52,185 nucleotides of DNA from an uncultured Lachnospiraceae bacterium (GCA_900317825.1 ONIH01000010.1:1-52185); one strand, 5' to 3'; counted from the stretch's first letter, positions 43,849 through 52,185 are shown. Translations and numbers: made by a program. Notes: generated by a model not told the origin, from the letters alone.

Positions 43849-45348
43849 TCACCGGCCGTAGATTTTAGTTTTCTTTTCGATGTCGTTCGCCAGGCGCTTC
43901 GTGAGCTCCTCTGCCGGACATCTCCACTGCCAGTTTCCACCGACTGTGGATGGAGTGTTGATACGGGCTGAGTTCGGAAGTCCCAGGTAGTCCCACATCG
44001 GGATGACACAGAGATCAGCGACTGAGCTTAAAGCTGCTCTTATAAATGGATCCACGATATCTGACTTCTTTGCATCCTTCGGAAGTCCCAGGTAGTTCTT
44101 TACATTTGAGAGTTCCTTCGGAGTAATGCTCGAAAGCCATCCTCTGAGAGTCTCGTTATCGTGGGTTCCAGTGTATACCACACAGTTCCTGTCGTAGTTA
44201 AACGGCAGGTAGACATTATCTGCAGTCCCGGCACTAGACGAATCCCTGCTGTCAAAAGCGAACTCCAGAACCTTCATATTCGGGAAACCGGAATCTTTGA
44301 CCAGTTCTTTGACAGAATCAGTCATGAATCCCAGATCCTCAGCTATGATCTGCACATCTCCCAGTGCTTCCTTTATCGCATTGAACAGCTTCATGCCCGG
44401 CCCCGGCTCCCAGTGTCCGTTTGCAGCGGTCTTATCGCCAGCCAGGATCGAGTAATACTCGTCAAAGCCTCTGAAATGGTCGATCCTGATCACATCGTAC
44501 AGCTCCGTGCATTTTTTGATGCGGCGGATCCACCAGTCAAAACCTGTCTTCTCATGGTAATCCCATCTGTAAAGAGGGTTGCCCCAGAGCTGTCCGTCAG
44601 CCGAAAACCCGTCAGGTGGGCATCCAGCCACTGCTACAGGTTTCTCTGAACCGTCCATCTGGAAAAGCCGCGGATCACACCACACATCCGAAGAGTCTGC
44701 TGATACATATATCGGGATATCTCCGATGATCTCAATGCCCTTGTCGTTCGCGTATTTTTTCAGGGCGCCCCACTGGGATGAGAATTCATACTGGATAAAG
44801 CTGTAGAACTCTATATCGTCAGTGTGTTCATCCGCAAATTCCTTCAGCGCCTGCTCATCTCTGAGTCTGTATTTTTCTTCCCAGCTGACGAAGCTCTCGC
44901 CGTCATGTGCGTCCTTTAACGCCATAAAAAGTGAATAGTCGTACAGCCAGTCAGATTCTTTTTCTTTGTACTCTTCGTACTCAGGATAATCAGTGTTAAA
45001 ATTCCTGAAAGCCTTTCTCAGAAGAGCAAACCTTTCTTTATAGAGAAAGGCGTAATCTATTTTTTCATCAGGCGAAGTCCTGTACTCATGGAGATCAGTC
45101 CGTGTCAGCAGTCCTTCTTTCCGAAGCGTCTCCGGATCCAGGAAATACGGATTCCCGGCAAATGTCGAAAAGGACTGATACGGCGAATCACCATAACTCG
45201 TAGGGCCCAACGGGAGGATCTGCCAGTAAGACTGACCCGCGTCCGATAAAAAATCTATAAATCTGTATGCTTCCTTCGAGAAGCAGCCGATGCCATATGG
45301 TCCCGGCAGGGAAAACACAGGCATCAGGATACCAGCTTTTCTCATCAT
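43849..45348 (-). CDS. malQ: 4-alpha-glucanotransferase (amylomaltase)
   Basis: A 499-residue GH77 enzyme that moves alpha-1,4-glucan chains between acceptors and releases glucose. The start ILMPVFSLPGPYGIGCF, YWQILPLGPT, the nucleophile Asp in IRIDHFRGFDEY, the acid/base Glu in IAEDLGF and TGTHDNETL are all present. It is cytosolic and processes imported maltodextrins. It overlaps the permease gene by four bases. Confidence 0.96.
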   Translation of the reverse strand: MMRKAGILMPVFSLPGPYGIGCFSKEAYRFIDFLSDAGQSYWQILPLGPTSYGDSPYQSFSTFAGNPYFLDPETLRKEGLLTRTDLHEYRTSPDEKIDYAFLYKERFALLRKAFRNFNTDYPEYEEYKEKESDWLYDYSLFMALKDAHDGESFVSWEEKYRLRDEQALKEFADEHTDDIEFYSFIQYEFSSQWGALKKYANDKGIEIIGDIPIYVSADSSDVWCDPRLFQMDGSEKPVAVAGCPPDGFSADGQLWGNPLYRWDYHEKTGFDWWIRRIKKCTELYDVIRIDHFRGFDEYYSILAGDKTAANGHWEPGPGMKLFNAIKEALGDVQIIAEDLGFMTDSVKELVKDSGFPNMKVLEFAFDSRDSSSAGTADNVYLPFNYDRNCVVYTGTHDNETLRGWLSSITPKELSNVKNYLGLPKDAKKSDIVDPFIRAALSSVADLCVIPMWDYLGLPNSARINTPSTVGGNWQWRCPAEELTKRLANDIEKKTKIYGR

Positions 45349-46217
45349 CCTTTAACAGCTCCTGCCACAACTCCACTTATGATATACTTCTGGCATATCA
45401 CGTAGAAAATAATGATAGGGATGATAGAAAGTACGATCACAGCCATCATGGCGCCCCAGTCTACAGTTCCGTAACCACCCTTCAGGTACTGGATGGCGAT
45501 AGGGATAGTCCTGTAATCAGAATCGAGTACGAGGAACGGAAGAAGGAAGTCGTTCCAGATCCACATAGACTCGAGTATCGCTACAGTGATATAGGTCGGC
45601 TTCATGATAGGAAGAACTATCCGGAAGAAAATGCCGCAGGCTCCGCATCCATCGATCATGGCGGCTTCCTCTATCTCTATAGGTATCGACTTCGCAAATC
45701 CTACGAACATAAAGGTCGCAAGACCTGCGCCGAATCCCAGATAGATGATGACAATACCGAGAGGCGATGTCAGATGCAGGTTCTGAGCTACATTTGACAG
45801 GGTGTACATGACCATCTGGAATGGGATGACCATTGAAAATGCGAACAGCGCATAGATGAAGTTTGCGCCCTTACTGTTGACTCTCGCGATATACCAGCCG
45901 CACATCGAAGTGCATACTATAATCAATATAACTGATAATACCGTGATCATCAAGGTATTTTCGAAAGCTGCGACAAAATTTATCTGTGAAGTACCTCTGA
46001 CGTAGTTCTCTAGTCCTACAAAAGTAGCCTTTGTAGGAAGCTGGAACGGTGTCAGGTTGATAGCACTTTTCTCCTTAAATGAGTTCCATACCACAACGAG
46101 GATAGGCATTACGAAAAGTACAGCCAGGATCCCAAAACCTAAGGTCCATACCCAGCCATGCTTTACAGGCTTATCCTGCGGTTCGAAACTGATATTTTTT
46201 TTCTTATTCTTAGCCAT
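45345..46217 (-). CDS. malG: maltodextrin ABC transporter permease (MalG-like)
   Basis: A 290-residue permease with six predicted helices and the EAA loop EEAAMIDGCGACGIFFRIVL (about 191-210). It pairs with the MalF-like protein encoded one base upstream. The first 25 residues are basic and polar. Maltodextrin is the likely substrate because malQ overlaps its 3' end. No ATPase gene is in the operon. Confidence 0.92.
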   Translation of the reverse strand: MAKNKKKNISFEPQDKPVKHGWVWTLGFGILAVLFVMPILVVVWNSFKEKSAINLTPFQLPTKATFVGLENYVRGTSQINFVAAFENTLMITVLSVILIIVCTSMCGWYIARVNSKGANFIYALFAFSMVIPFQMVMYTLSNVAQNLHLTSPLGIVIIYLGFGAGLATFMFVGFAKSIPIEIEEAAMIDGCGACGIFFRIVLPIMKPTYITVAILESMWIWNDFLLPFLVLDSDYRTIPIAIQYLKGGYGTVDWGAMMAVIVLSIIPIIIFYVICQKYIISGVVAGAVKG

Positions 46218-46218
46218 T

Positions 46219-47061
46219 TTACATCTGCTCCTCTCCGCTTCTTGTGAAATGAAGCTGTGCGAATGCTATGATAGCCACGAGTATCGTGAATATAACAGCC
46301 TTTGCCTGTCCGACGCCCTGATAACCTACACGGCCATAGAAGGTATTGTAGATATTCAGCGCGAGCATCTCAGATTTCTTTCCCGGATTACCTGCTGTAA
46401 GAGCGAGGTTCTGATCGAAGAGTTTGAAGCCGTTCGTCAGTGTAAGGAAAGTACAGATGGTGATCGACGGGCGGAGGATAGGAATGATAACGCTCTTGAG
46501 TCTCTCCCATGAACCGGCACCATCGATCATAGCTGACTCGATCAGATCCTGTGGAACTGACATGATACCGGCGATGTAGATGATCATCATATAACCTATC
46601 TGCTGCCAGTTCATCAGGATGATAAGTCCCCAGAAACCGTACCACTCATTTGTAGTAAGAGTGACTTTCCAGTGAACGAGCACACCATTCAGAATGATCT
46701 GCCAGATGTATCCGAGAACGATACCGCCGATCAGGTTCGGCATGAAAAAAACGGTACGGAACAGCCTGGTTCCATGGAATTTTTTACAGAGAGCCAGTGC
46801 TATAAGGAATGCGAGTACATTTATCGTGACGACACTTACGACCGTAAAAAGTGCCGTGTACCACAGAGAATGTCCGAAGTCGCCTTCCTTAAACATCGTC
46901 ACATAGTTTTTAAAACCGACGAAGTGCAGATTATTTACGACTGTAAATTTATTAAAGGAGAGATACACTCCCCAGATGAACGGGACTATAAATCCGATGA
47001 AAAATGCAGCCACTGTAGGCAGCACGAACAACGGAAATGCCCTTCTTACTGTTCTTTTCAT
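46219..47061 (-). CDS. malF: maltodextrin ABC transporter permease (MalF-like)
   Basis: A 280-residue permease with six helices and EAA loop ESAMIDGAGSWERLKSVIIP (about 186-205). It lacks the long N-terminal extension of E. coli MalF and of the galactan permease in this window. The ribosome site is weak, and a strong hairpin lies between it and the binding-protein gene, both of which should keep its level below that of the binding protein. Confidence 0.92.
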   Translation of the reverse strand: MKRTVRRAFPLFVLPTVAAFFIGFIVPFIWGVYLSFNKFTVVNNLHFVGFKNYVTMFKEGDFGHSLWYTALFTVVSVVTINVLAFLIALALCKKFHGTRLFRTVFFMPNLIGGIVLGYIWQIILNGVLVHWKVTLTTNEWYGFWGLIILMNWQQIGYMMIIYIAGIMSVPQDLIESAMIDGAGSWERLKSVIIPILRPSITICTFLTLTNGFKLFDQNLALTAGNPGKKSEMLALNIYNTFYGRVGYQGVGQAKAVIFTILVAIIAFAQLHFTRSGEEQM

Positions 47062-47080
47062 CTGTCTTGTCTCACTTTCT

Positions 47081-47122
47081 GATAAAAATAGGGCGGATGG
47101 CGTTTATACAGGCCATCCGCCC
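47081..47122 (-). terminator. attenuator hairpin between malE and malF
   Basis: A perfect 11-base inverted repeat (47091-47101 and 47112-47122) with a ten-base loop is followed on the minus strand by TATTTTTATC. It has every mark of a rho-independent terminator placed inside the operon, so partial read-through is expected. Confidence 0.75.
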
Positions 47123-47189
47123 GGTCATGCGACCGAATTCTTAAAAAGGAGGTTAAACCCGGTCTACTTATGAAGAGAAATTGGTTACC

Positions 47190-48557
47190 TTAGTTTTCGT
47201 GGGCTGCCTTGTACTCTTTAGCCCAGCCATCTACGAATGCTGTCTTTACATCATCCCACTTGCCTGTGCCTGCTGCATAAGCTGTAAGGGCTGATCCAAC
47301 GCCGTTCTTCCAGTTCTCTGAAGGGATGGTTGAGAAGTTCCATGATACAGGAGTCTTGCCATCTGCTACATACTGGTCAGCGATCTTTATAAGAGGGTTC
47401 TTTGACTCATAGTCACCTGTGAAGGTATCGAACGGAGTTACAAATCCCATCTTGTTAGCGATTGCGTCACGGCCTTCATCTGAAGTGATCATCCAGTTAA
47501 GGAAGTCATATGTGGCTTTCTTGTCATCTTCGCTGGCGTTGGTATTTACACACCAGTAGTTCTCAGAACCTGTGCAGAGACCCTGGTTCTCTTCGCCTTC
47601 AGCTCCGATGTAGATAGGAAGCATTCCGAGCTCATCCTCTGAAAGCTTTCCGTCACCTGTTACATCGCCTACAGCCCAGGTACCGTTCTGATAGAATACA
47701 GCCTTTCCTGAACCGAACTCAGCGTTTGCGTCATCGATAGTCTTTGATGAAAGGAGCTTCGGATCACAGGTAGAATCTGTGATGTAGAGATCCCAGATCT
47801 GCTTGTAGTTGTCGAGGTACTCACCCTTTATAGCGTCTGTAGAAGTCTCGTTCTCCTTCTTGTACTCATAGTAGATAGGAAGGTTAGCAAGATGTGTCTT
47901 GAATCTCCAGTCAGATGATGAATCCATACCAGCTGAAGTGAAAGCACCTTCAACTCCTAAGTCTTTCTTATGAGCCTGAATGTCATCAGCTACTTCCTTG
48001 AGTTTAGCGAAAGAGTTGATCTCGTCAGCGCTCTTTACCTTTGCACCGTCCATCTTGCAGTACTTATCAAGTAATGTCTTATTATAGATGATTCCGTAAG
48101 TCTCGATAGCGTATGCGATACCGTCTACCTTGTCTCCATCCTTAAGTACGAATGAATCTGTACCCTGCTTCATGTGCTTGTAAAGCTCTGATGAAGACAT
48201 ATCGTCGCAGTAGTCTTTCCAGTTAGCAAGTCCTACAGGTCCGTTTACCTGGAAAAGTGTAGGAGCGTCTTTCTTTGCCATCTCTGATGTGAGCTGCTGC
48301 TCATATGTACCAGATGCTGCTGTAACGACCTTAACAGGAACTCCTGTCTTCTCTGTATATGTCTTTGCGATTGCCTGCCATGCTTCCTCTGCTTCTGGCT
48401 TGAAGTTCAGGTAGTAAACAGAACCCTTGGCTGATGATGAGCCAGATGCTGACTTTCCTGAGTTTGATGAACCACTGTCATTCTTTGCTCCGCATCCTGC
48501 GAATGCGGTAACTGCCATTGCTCCACAGAGCATAGCTGCGATAATTTTCTTCTTCAT
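47190..48557 (-). CDS. malE: maltodextrin-binding lipoprotein
   Basis: A 455-residue family-1 binding protein with a lipobox (FAGC, Cys22) and a Ser/Gly linker. The mature domain shows YYLNFKPEAEEAWQAIAKTY, GKAVFYQNGTWAVG and a late NYWCVN segment, typical of CUT1 oligosaccharide binders. AGGAGG precedes the ATG. First gene of the mal operon; substrate is inferred from malQ. Confidence 0.92.
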   Translation of the reverse strand: MKKKIIAAMLCGAMAVTAFAGCGAKNDSGSSNSGKSASGSSSAKGSVYYLNFKPEAEEAWQAIAKTYTEKTGVPVKVVTAASGTYEQQLTSEMAKKDAPTLFQVNGPVGLANWKDYCDDMSSSELYKHMKQGTDSFVLKDGDKVDGIAYAIETYGIIYNKTLLDKYCKMDGAKVKSADEINSFAKLKEVADDIQAHKKDLGVEGAFTSAGMDSSSDWRFKTHLANLPIYYEYKKENETSTDAIKGEYLDNYKQIWDLYITDSTCDPKLLSSKTIDDANAEFGSGKAVFYQNGTWAVGDVTGDGKLSEDELGMLPIYIGAEGEENQGLCTGSENYWCVNTNASEDDKKATYDFLNWMITSDEGRDAIANKMGFVTPFDTFTGDYESKNPLIKIADQYVADGKTPVSWNFSTIPSENWKNGVGSALTAYAAGTGKWDDVKTAFVDGWAKEYKAAHEN

Positions 48558-48646
48558 GTGCTGGACCTCCTTCTTGTCCTTTGTTTCTCCTCCTCGGAGA
48601 TTCTGTTATGCTTTGTCCCGCTCCTGAATGTTCAGGCTACCATAGC

Positions 48647-48745
48647 GGGAACGTTTCTTGTAAAAACGTTTCCGTATCGATATTAAGGCTTCGGAAACGT
48701 TTTCTTTGATGGTTATAATGTACCACGTTTTGGAAACGTTTTCAA
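48647..48745 (-). promoter_or_regulatory. mal promoter with four LacI/cre-like boxes
   Basis: On the minus strand TTGAAA (48740-48745), a 17-base spacer and TACATT (48717-48722) form the promoter. Boxes centred on ACGTTT lie at 48731-48744 (TGGAAACGTTTTCA, a full cre match), 48692-48705, 48664-48673 and 48647-48658. The first overlaps the -35 and the others lie in the leader. MalR, CcpA or both could bind. Confidence 0.7.
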
Positions 48746-48796
48746 TAGGGTAAATGCATTTTTGTGAAAAAGTAGCAAAAATCACTGTCGTTTTTT

Positions 48797-48853
48797 GTGC
48801 AAGTTGCACAAAAGCCACTTTGCTTGTGTAAAGAGCCCCAAAAGATGTATAAT
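48797..48853 (+). promoter_or_regulatory. Nudix gene promoter with upstream dyad
   Basis: A perfect TATAAT (48848-48853) has a TTGTGT -35 (48824-48829) at 18-base spacing. A perfect dyad GTGCAA-G-TTGCAC lies at 48797-48809, between this promoter and the divergent mal promoter. The remaining 335-base gap holds only the mal boxes and leader. Confidence 0.55.
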
Positions 48854-48892
48854 ATCCCGGAAACACTTTTATTTGTTAAAAACGAGGTATCT

Positions 48893-49396
48893 ATGGAATT
48901 CTGGGACATCTACGATAAAGATAAAAAACTGACCGGCCGCACCATGAAGCGCAACGACTGGCACATGGCTGACGGCGACTATCACCTGACTGTGCTCGGC
49001 GTCATAAAGCGCCCGGACGGCAAATACCTGATCACAAAGAGAGTTTCTACCAAGGAATGGGCTCCGGGTGCATACGAGGTGTCCGGCGGAGGTGTCCGCG
49101 CAGGAGAGACTTCCGAGCAGGCCGTGCGCCGTGAAGTCCTCGAGGAGACTGGCCTTGACATAGATAATGCAGTCTCCGGCGGTTTTGTCTTTACCTATAG
49201 AAGAGATAATCCCGATGAGAAAAATAATTACTTTGTAGATGTCTACGAATATGTGATGGATGTAAAAGACAGCGACATCCACCTGCAGCTCGAGGAAACA
49301 GACGGATACAGATTCGCTGATCCTGATGAGATAAAGGCTCTCGCAGATCAGGGTATGTTCCTTCACTACGACAGCATAAAGCAGGTCTTTAACTGA
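48893..49396 (+). CDS. Nudix hydrolase (IDI/YfcD-like)
   Basis: A 167-residue protein with a complete Nudix box from Gly66 to Leu88 (G-x5-E-x7-REVLEETGL). The N-terminal EFWDIYDKDKKLTGRTM segment is shared with isopentenyl-diphosphate-isomerase-like Nudix proteins that likely act on nucleotide or sugar diphosphates. I chose the ATG at 48893 because GAGG lies six bases before it and the promoter is 40 bases upstream; upstream in-frame starts would lie before the -10. Its 3' end overlaps the convergent radical SAM gene by eight bases. Confidence 0.9.
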   Translation: MEFWDIYDKDKKLTGRTMKRNDWHMADGDYHLTVLGVIKRPDGKYLITKRVSTKEWAPGAYEVSGGGVRAGETSEQAVRREVLEETGLDIDNAVSGGFVFTYRRDNPDEKNNYFVDVYEYVMDVKDSDIHLQLEETDGYRFADPDEIKALADQGMFLHYDSIKQVFN

Positions 49397-50417
49397 TATA
49401 GATCTTCTCTCCAGGCACTCCGGCGTCCTGGAGTTTTTTCTTTAAAAAATCAAGCATCTGTGCCTTCAGCTTCTCAGGGTAGCCGGCGTATCCGCCGTCC
49501 GTCACAAACGGGTACTGGGTCGCTTCGCTATTAGACTCGGCCGCTCTCAGCCTTTTCAGGTATTCTTTTGAGATACGGAAGGTTCCTATCCCAAAATCCC
49601 GGACTCTTTCCAGATCGAGTGATGAGGCTATCAGATCTACGAGTTCCCCGTAATATTCTTCCCAGTCCTTCACATATATCATTGGATCGATGCAGAGTCT
49701 TACCGTTCTGCCTCTGTCTATGGCAGCTTTCGCCGAAGCCAGTCTTTCTGATAATGGCGCAGTGTGATGCTCGAATTTCTCTATCAGATGCTGTGGGGAA
49801 AGCGTAAAAGCAGTTATAAAATTTGAAGTATCTGTAAGCTCTGAGCCGCTTTCAGATGGTTCAATTATTTTATCTATATCCGGTGCACCCTTTGTCCTGA
49901 CTTCGATCTCGCAATCCGGGTGCGCTGCCGCAAACTGCGCCCAGAGATGGCAGTAACCGGTCATTTTTTCAAAAGAGAAGAGGTCTGTATCGAAGGACAC
50001 GGACAGGTACATGGTCTGACCCTTATCTATCTCAGAGAGCTTTTTTTCAACAGAGTCAAACACATCCTCTATATTTACAAAAACAACCAGATAGCCGCAG
50101 TCGTACATCCCCTTCAGGAAACAGTACTCGCAGTCGTAGAGACAGTTCTTCATCAGGGAAGTATAGTAAAATTCCCGCCTGCCATAGTCCTGACACATTG
50201 GCGAACCCCTGTACAGAAGCTCTCCCGTCGCCTTCGCGAGGATCAGTGACCGATGCTTCATCTGGAAATGGATATCCTGTTTTTTTCTGCCGAAGATATC
50301 CATATATCTGTCTATATAAAAAATGCCGTTTGCACGGCATTTCTCAAGGATGTCCGCTGTACGCGGATGGTCTTTTATATCTTTTTCTATGTAAATGTGA
50401 TTAAACTGCCACATCAT
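49389..50417 (-). CDS. radical SAM protein of the spore photoproduct lyase family
   Basis: A 342-residue protein. The radical SAM cluster is Cys92-x3-Cys96-x2-Cys99 (CLYDCEYC), and the flanking VFVNIEDVF and EVRTKG segments follow the spore photoproduct lyase layout. The conserved Cys of true lyases (Cys141 of B. subtilis, in a CTSD motif) appears to be missing; the matching stretch reads SFDTD. It may therefore be a related enzyme of unknown reaction. Its start overlaps the stop of a LacI gene (ATGA), so it is co-expressed with that regulator, an unusual context for DNA repair. Confidence 0.8.
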   Translation of the reverse strand: MMWQFNHIYIEKDIKDHPRTADILEKCRANGIFYIDRYMDIFGRKKQDIHFQMKHRSLILAKATGELLYRGSPMCQDYGRREFYYTSLMKNCLYDCEYCFLKGMYDCGYLVVFVNIEDVFDSVEKKLSEIDKGQTMYLSVSFDTDLFSFEKMTGYCHLWAQFAAAHPDCEIEVRTKGAPDIDKIIEPSESGSELTDTSNFITAFTLSPQHLIEKFEHHTAPLSERLASAKAAIDRGRTVRLCIDPMIYVKDWEEYYGELVDLIASSLDLERVRDFGIGTFRISKEYLKRLRAAESNSEATQYPFVTDGGYAGYPEKLKAQMLDFLKKKLQDAGVPGEKIYIS

Positions 50418-51406
50418 AGGGTACTTTCACGGAAGTTCAGTTCAAAGGCATCTGCCGTGATGTCAGAAACCTTCTCTCCTGCTATCATCTTGATCAGTGT
50501 CTCTGCCGCCATCTCTCCAAGCCTGCGCTCATCGAAGGAGACTGCTGTTATCTTCGGCGAAGTTCTCATAAGTACCGGGCCGTCATAGAAACTGGCTATA
50601 GATATCTGCTGCGGGACCCAGATGCCCTTGTTCTTGCAGGCGTCAAGTGCCCTGTCTGCTATATCATCGTCCATGCAAAAGAAACAGTCAGCACCGGCAG
50701 CCATAGCTTTATCGACATCTTCTGACATAGTCTTTTCATCCTGGGTATCGTAGAAGACCAGGTCATAGTCCTCTTCTATCCCGTTCTGTGAAAGCGCCTC
50801 ATTAAATCCCTGGAGTCTCTGTGTCGTCACCAGGTGCTCGCTCGGACCGCCGAAAAGTGCCGGCTTTGAAATGCCCTTTTTCAGCAGTGCGTCTGTCAGA
50901 GCAAGTGAACCGCCGTAATTATCATTATCCACCTGGATCACGTCCGAAGCCTGCGAGCCGCCTATAACGACGTAAGGCACCTGATTTTTTCTCAGGTATG
51001 CTATTCTCTTGTCTTCGAAAAATGTCCGTGTCAGGATGACACCATCGACCTTACTGTTCCTGATGATGCGCTCGAGCTCATCTGTCCGGTTTCCGCGTTC
51101 TACAGTGATCAGGACATCGTAGCTGGCCTTCTCCGCGCCAGTAGTGATTCCAACGAGACAGTTGTGGAAAAATGCGAGAGCCGAAGTGGTATCCTCCTGC
51201 GGGATGACGACAGCCAGATTATAAGTACACTTCTGCGCAAGTCCCTTTGCCATTACGTTCGGCTTGTATTTATGATCCTCCGCGTACTGGATGACTCTCT
51301 TCTTCGTGGCGTCGCTTATCCTGCCTTTGCCCGAAAGAGCTCTCGAAACAGTGGTCTTTGAGACACCTACCGCCTCAGCGATGTCATCAATGGTGATTTT
51401 TTTCAT
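50414..51406 (-). CDS. LacI-family transcriptional regulator
   Basis: A 330-residue LacI regulator. IDDIAEAVGVSKTTVSRALSG is the DNA-binding helix pair and NVMAKGLAQ the hinge; the effector domain follows. No sugar genes are next to it on this side, so its regulon is unknown. It has its own promoter, and is coupled to the radical SAM gene downstream. Possible targets include the mal or galactan genes in this window, but no matching operator proves this. Confidence 0.9.
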   Translation of the reverse strand: MKKITIDDIAEAVGVSKTTVSRALSGKGRISDATKKRVIQYAEDHKYKPNVMAKGLAQKCTYNLAVVIPQEDTTSALAFFHNCLVGITTGAEKASYDVLITVERGNRTDELERIIRNSKVDGVILTRTFFEDKRIAYLRKNQVPYVVIGGSQASDVIQVDNDNYGGSLALTDALLKKGISKPALFGGPSEHLVTTQRLQGFNEALSQNGIEEDYDLVFYDTQDEKTMSEDVDKAMAAGADCFFCMDDDIADRALDACKNKGIWVPQQISIASFYDGPVLMRTSPKITAVSFDERRLGEMAAETLIKMIAGEKVSDITADAFELNFRESTL

Positions 51407-51428
51407 GTATCTTTCCTTCCTTGAAGTG

Positions 51429-51474
51429 TAACCGTTTGTTCTTAAAATATATACTTTTTCGTTTCCCTAGTCAA
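51429..51474 (-). promoter_or_regulatory. promoter of the second LacI gene
   Basis: On the minus strand TTGACT (51469-51474), a 17-base spacer and TATATT (51446-51451) form the promoter. AACGGTT (about 51430-51437) just downstream resembles a LacI-type half-palindrome and could be an autoregulatory site. Confidence 0.6.
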
Positions 51475-51482
51475 TGGAAGCA

Positions 51483-51974
51483 TCAGTCTTCAAGGGAAGA
51501 AGTGCAGTACGGGCAACGGACTGCCTTTATAGGGATCTTCGACTGGCAGTACGGACAGGTCTTTTCTGTCGGTGCTTCTTCAGCTTCGTTCTTATGGAGC
51601 TTGTCAGCCACGCTGTTCAGAAATTTGACCAGCAGGAAGATCACGAAGGCCATCAGCACAAAATTGATGACAGCTGTAATAAAAGTACCGTAGTTCAGTG
51701 TAGCTGCGCCAGCTTCCTGCGCGGCTTTCAGCGTTTTGTAATGTGTCCCGTCAAGTGATATGAACCAGTTCGAAAAGTCTATACCTCCGGTGATCATGGA
51801 GATCAGCGGCATCACTATGTCGTTTACCAGAGAATTCACGATGGCCTGGAACGCAGCGCCTATGATAACGCCGACTGCCAGGTCAATGACGTTTCCTCTC
51901 ATAATGAACTTCTGGAATTCTCCCAGAAATCCTTTGCTCTTTTTCTTCAGCTCCTTCACTTTTTTCTCATCCAT
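51483..51974 (-). CDS. mscL: large-conductance mechanosensitive channel with zinc ribbon
   Basis: A 163-residue MscL. The N-terminal amphipathic helix leads to [20 protein letters not shown] (first membrane helix) and a second helix at about 97-118. It opens under membrane tension to release solutes on osmotic downshock. The C-terminal end, after an acidic linker, has Cys140/143 and Cys154/157 in CPYC pairs, a zinc-ribbon not found in E. coli MscL. I chose the ATG at 51974 because AAAGGA precedes it; an upstream 16-residue extension is unsupported. Confidence 0.95.
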   Translation of the reverse strand: MDEKKVKELKKKSKGFLGEFQKFIMRGNVIDLAVGVIIGAAFQAIVNSLVNDIVMPLISMITGGIDFSNWFISLDGTHYKTLKAAQEAGAATLNYGTFITAVINFVLMAFVIFLLVKFLNSVADKLHKNEAEEAPTEKTCPYCQSKIPIKAVRCPYCTSSLED

Positions 51975-52054
51975 AGGCTTTCCTTTCCGAATAGTCTGTT
52001 CATTTTGTCCGTTTCCGAACATTTTGCCTGATGTATTCTGTTTTATACACCAGT

Positions 52055-52083
52055 AATATATGAATTCTGTTATAATTTTACAA
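52055..52083 (-). promoter_or_regulatory. promoter of mscL
   Basis: On the minus strand TTGTAA (52078-52083), a 17-base spacer and TATATT (52055-52060) form a plausible promoter about 80 bases before the mscL start. Nothing further is recognised between 52084 and the window end. Confidence 0.55.
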
Positions 52084-52185
52084 TAGAATGATGTTAGGGT
52101 CAGAAGCTTTTAGCTAATGGTCCTGTTACTCCCATCTGTACCTTGAAAATTTCACACAAACGTTCATTTAACGGATTTTTCCAGT

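Noticed and set aside
49389-49396. Eight-base tail overlap of Nudix and radical SAM genes as a sign of frameshift
   Set aside because: Both proteins end where expected for their families; short convergent overlaps are common.

Overview
The window looks like chromosomal DNA of a low-to-mid GC Firmicute, most likely a gut or rumen Lachnospiraceae-type Clostridium (inference). Supporting signs are AGGAGG ribosome sites, a CIRCE element and a CtsR-type box at heat-shock genes, lipoprotein solute-binding proteins with Cys22 lipoboxes, LacI and DeoR regulators beside sugar operons, a fructose PTS, a secreted galactanase system and a BMP-type nucleoside transporter. No rRNA, tRNA, CRISPR array or intact insertion sequence was seen. 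Almost all genes lie on the minus strand.

Left end (1-4500): the tail of a GGDEF protein, then an AT-rich, translationally coupled cassette of a secreted C39-like cysteine peptidase, a membrane-anchored protein and a lipoprotein, with an AraC regulator just upstream. A thioesterase and a transposase N-terminal remnant follow. Galactan region (4531-12807): two secreted GH53 endo-galactanases flank a binding protein and two permeases, with divergent expression from a 317 bp control region. Stress region (12880-18007): clpB with a CtsR-like promoter and a large structured leader, hsp20 under CIRCE, and a DUF234 ATPase preceded by a striking four-half-site palindrome. Then come a lone crotonase, three surface-polysaccharide genes, a CorA transporter and an iron alcohol dehydrogenase.

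Fructose PTS operon (24444-30314): fruR-fruK-fruA-ptsH-ptsI run from one promoter and are closed by a strong terminator. The HPr has Arg at position 46, where the regulatory serine normally sits. Nucleoside operon (30341-41783): udp, BMP lipoprotein, yjjI, yjjW, nupO, nupP, nupQ, deoC, add, a Crp/Fnr regulator and punA read as one unit for uptake and breakdown of nucleosides. The glycyl radical pair YjjI/YjjW of unknown function sits in its middle.

Maltodextrin operon (42005-48745): malE, malF, malG, malQ, a LacI regulator and a YesL-like membrane protein, with four LacI/cre-like boxes at the promoter. The right end holds a Nudix hydrolase, a spore-photolyase-like radical SAM protein coupled to a second LacI regulator, and MscL with a C-terminal zinc ribbon.

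A recurring design is a hairpin between each solute-binding-protein gene and the next gene, which could set a high binding-protein to downstream ratio. The best candidates for new biology are the YjjI/YjjW link to nucleosides, the Arg46 HPr, the clpB leader RNA, the ATPase operator and the AT-rich peptidase cassette.
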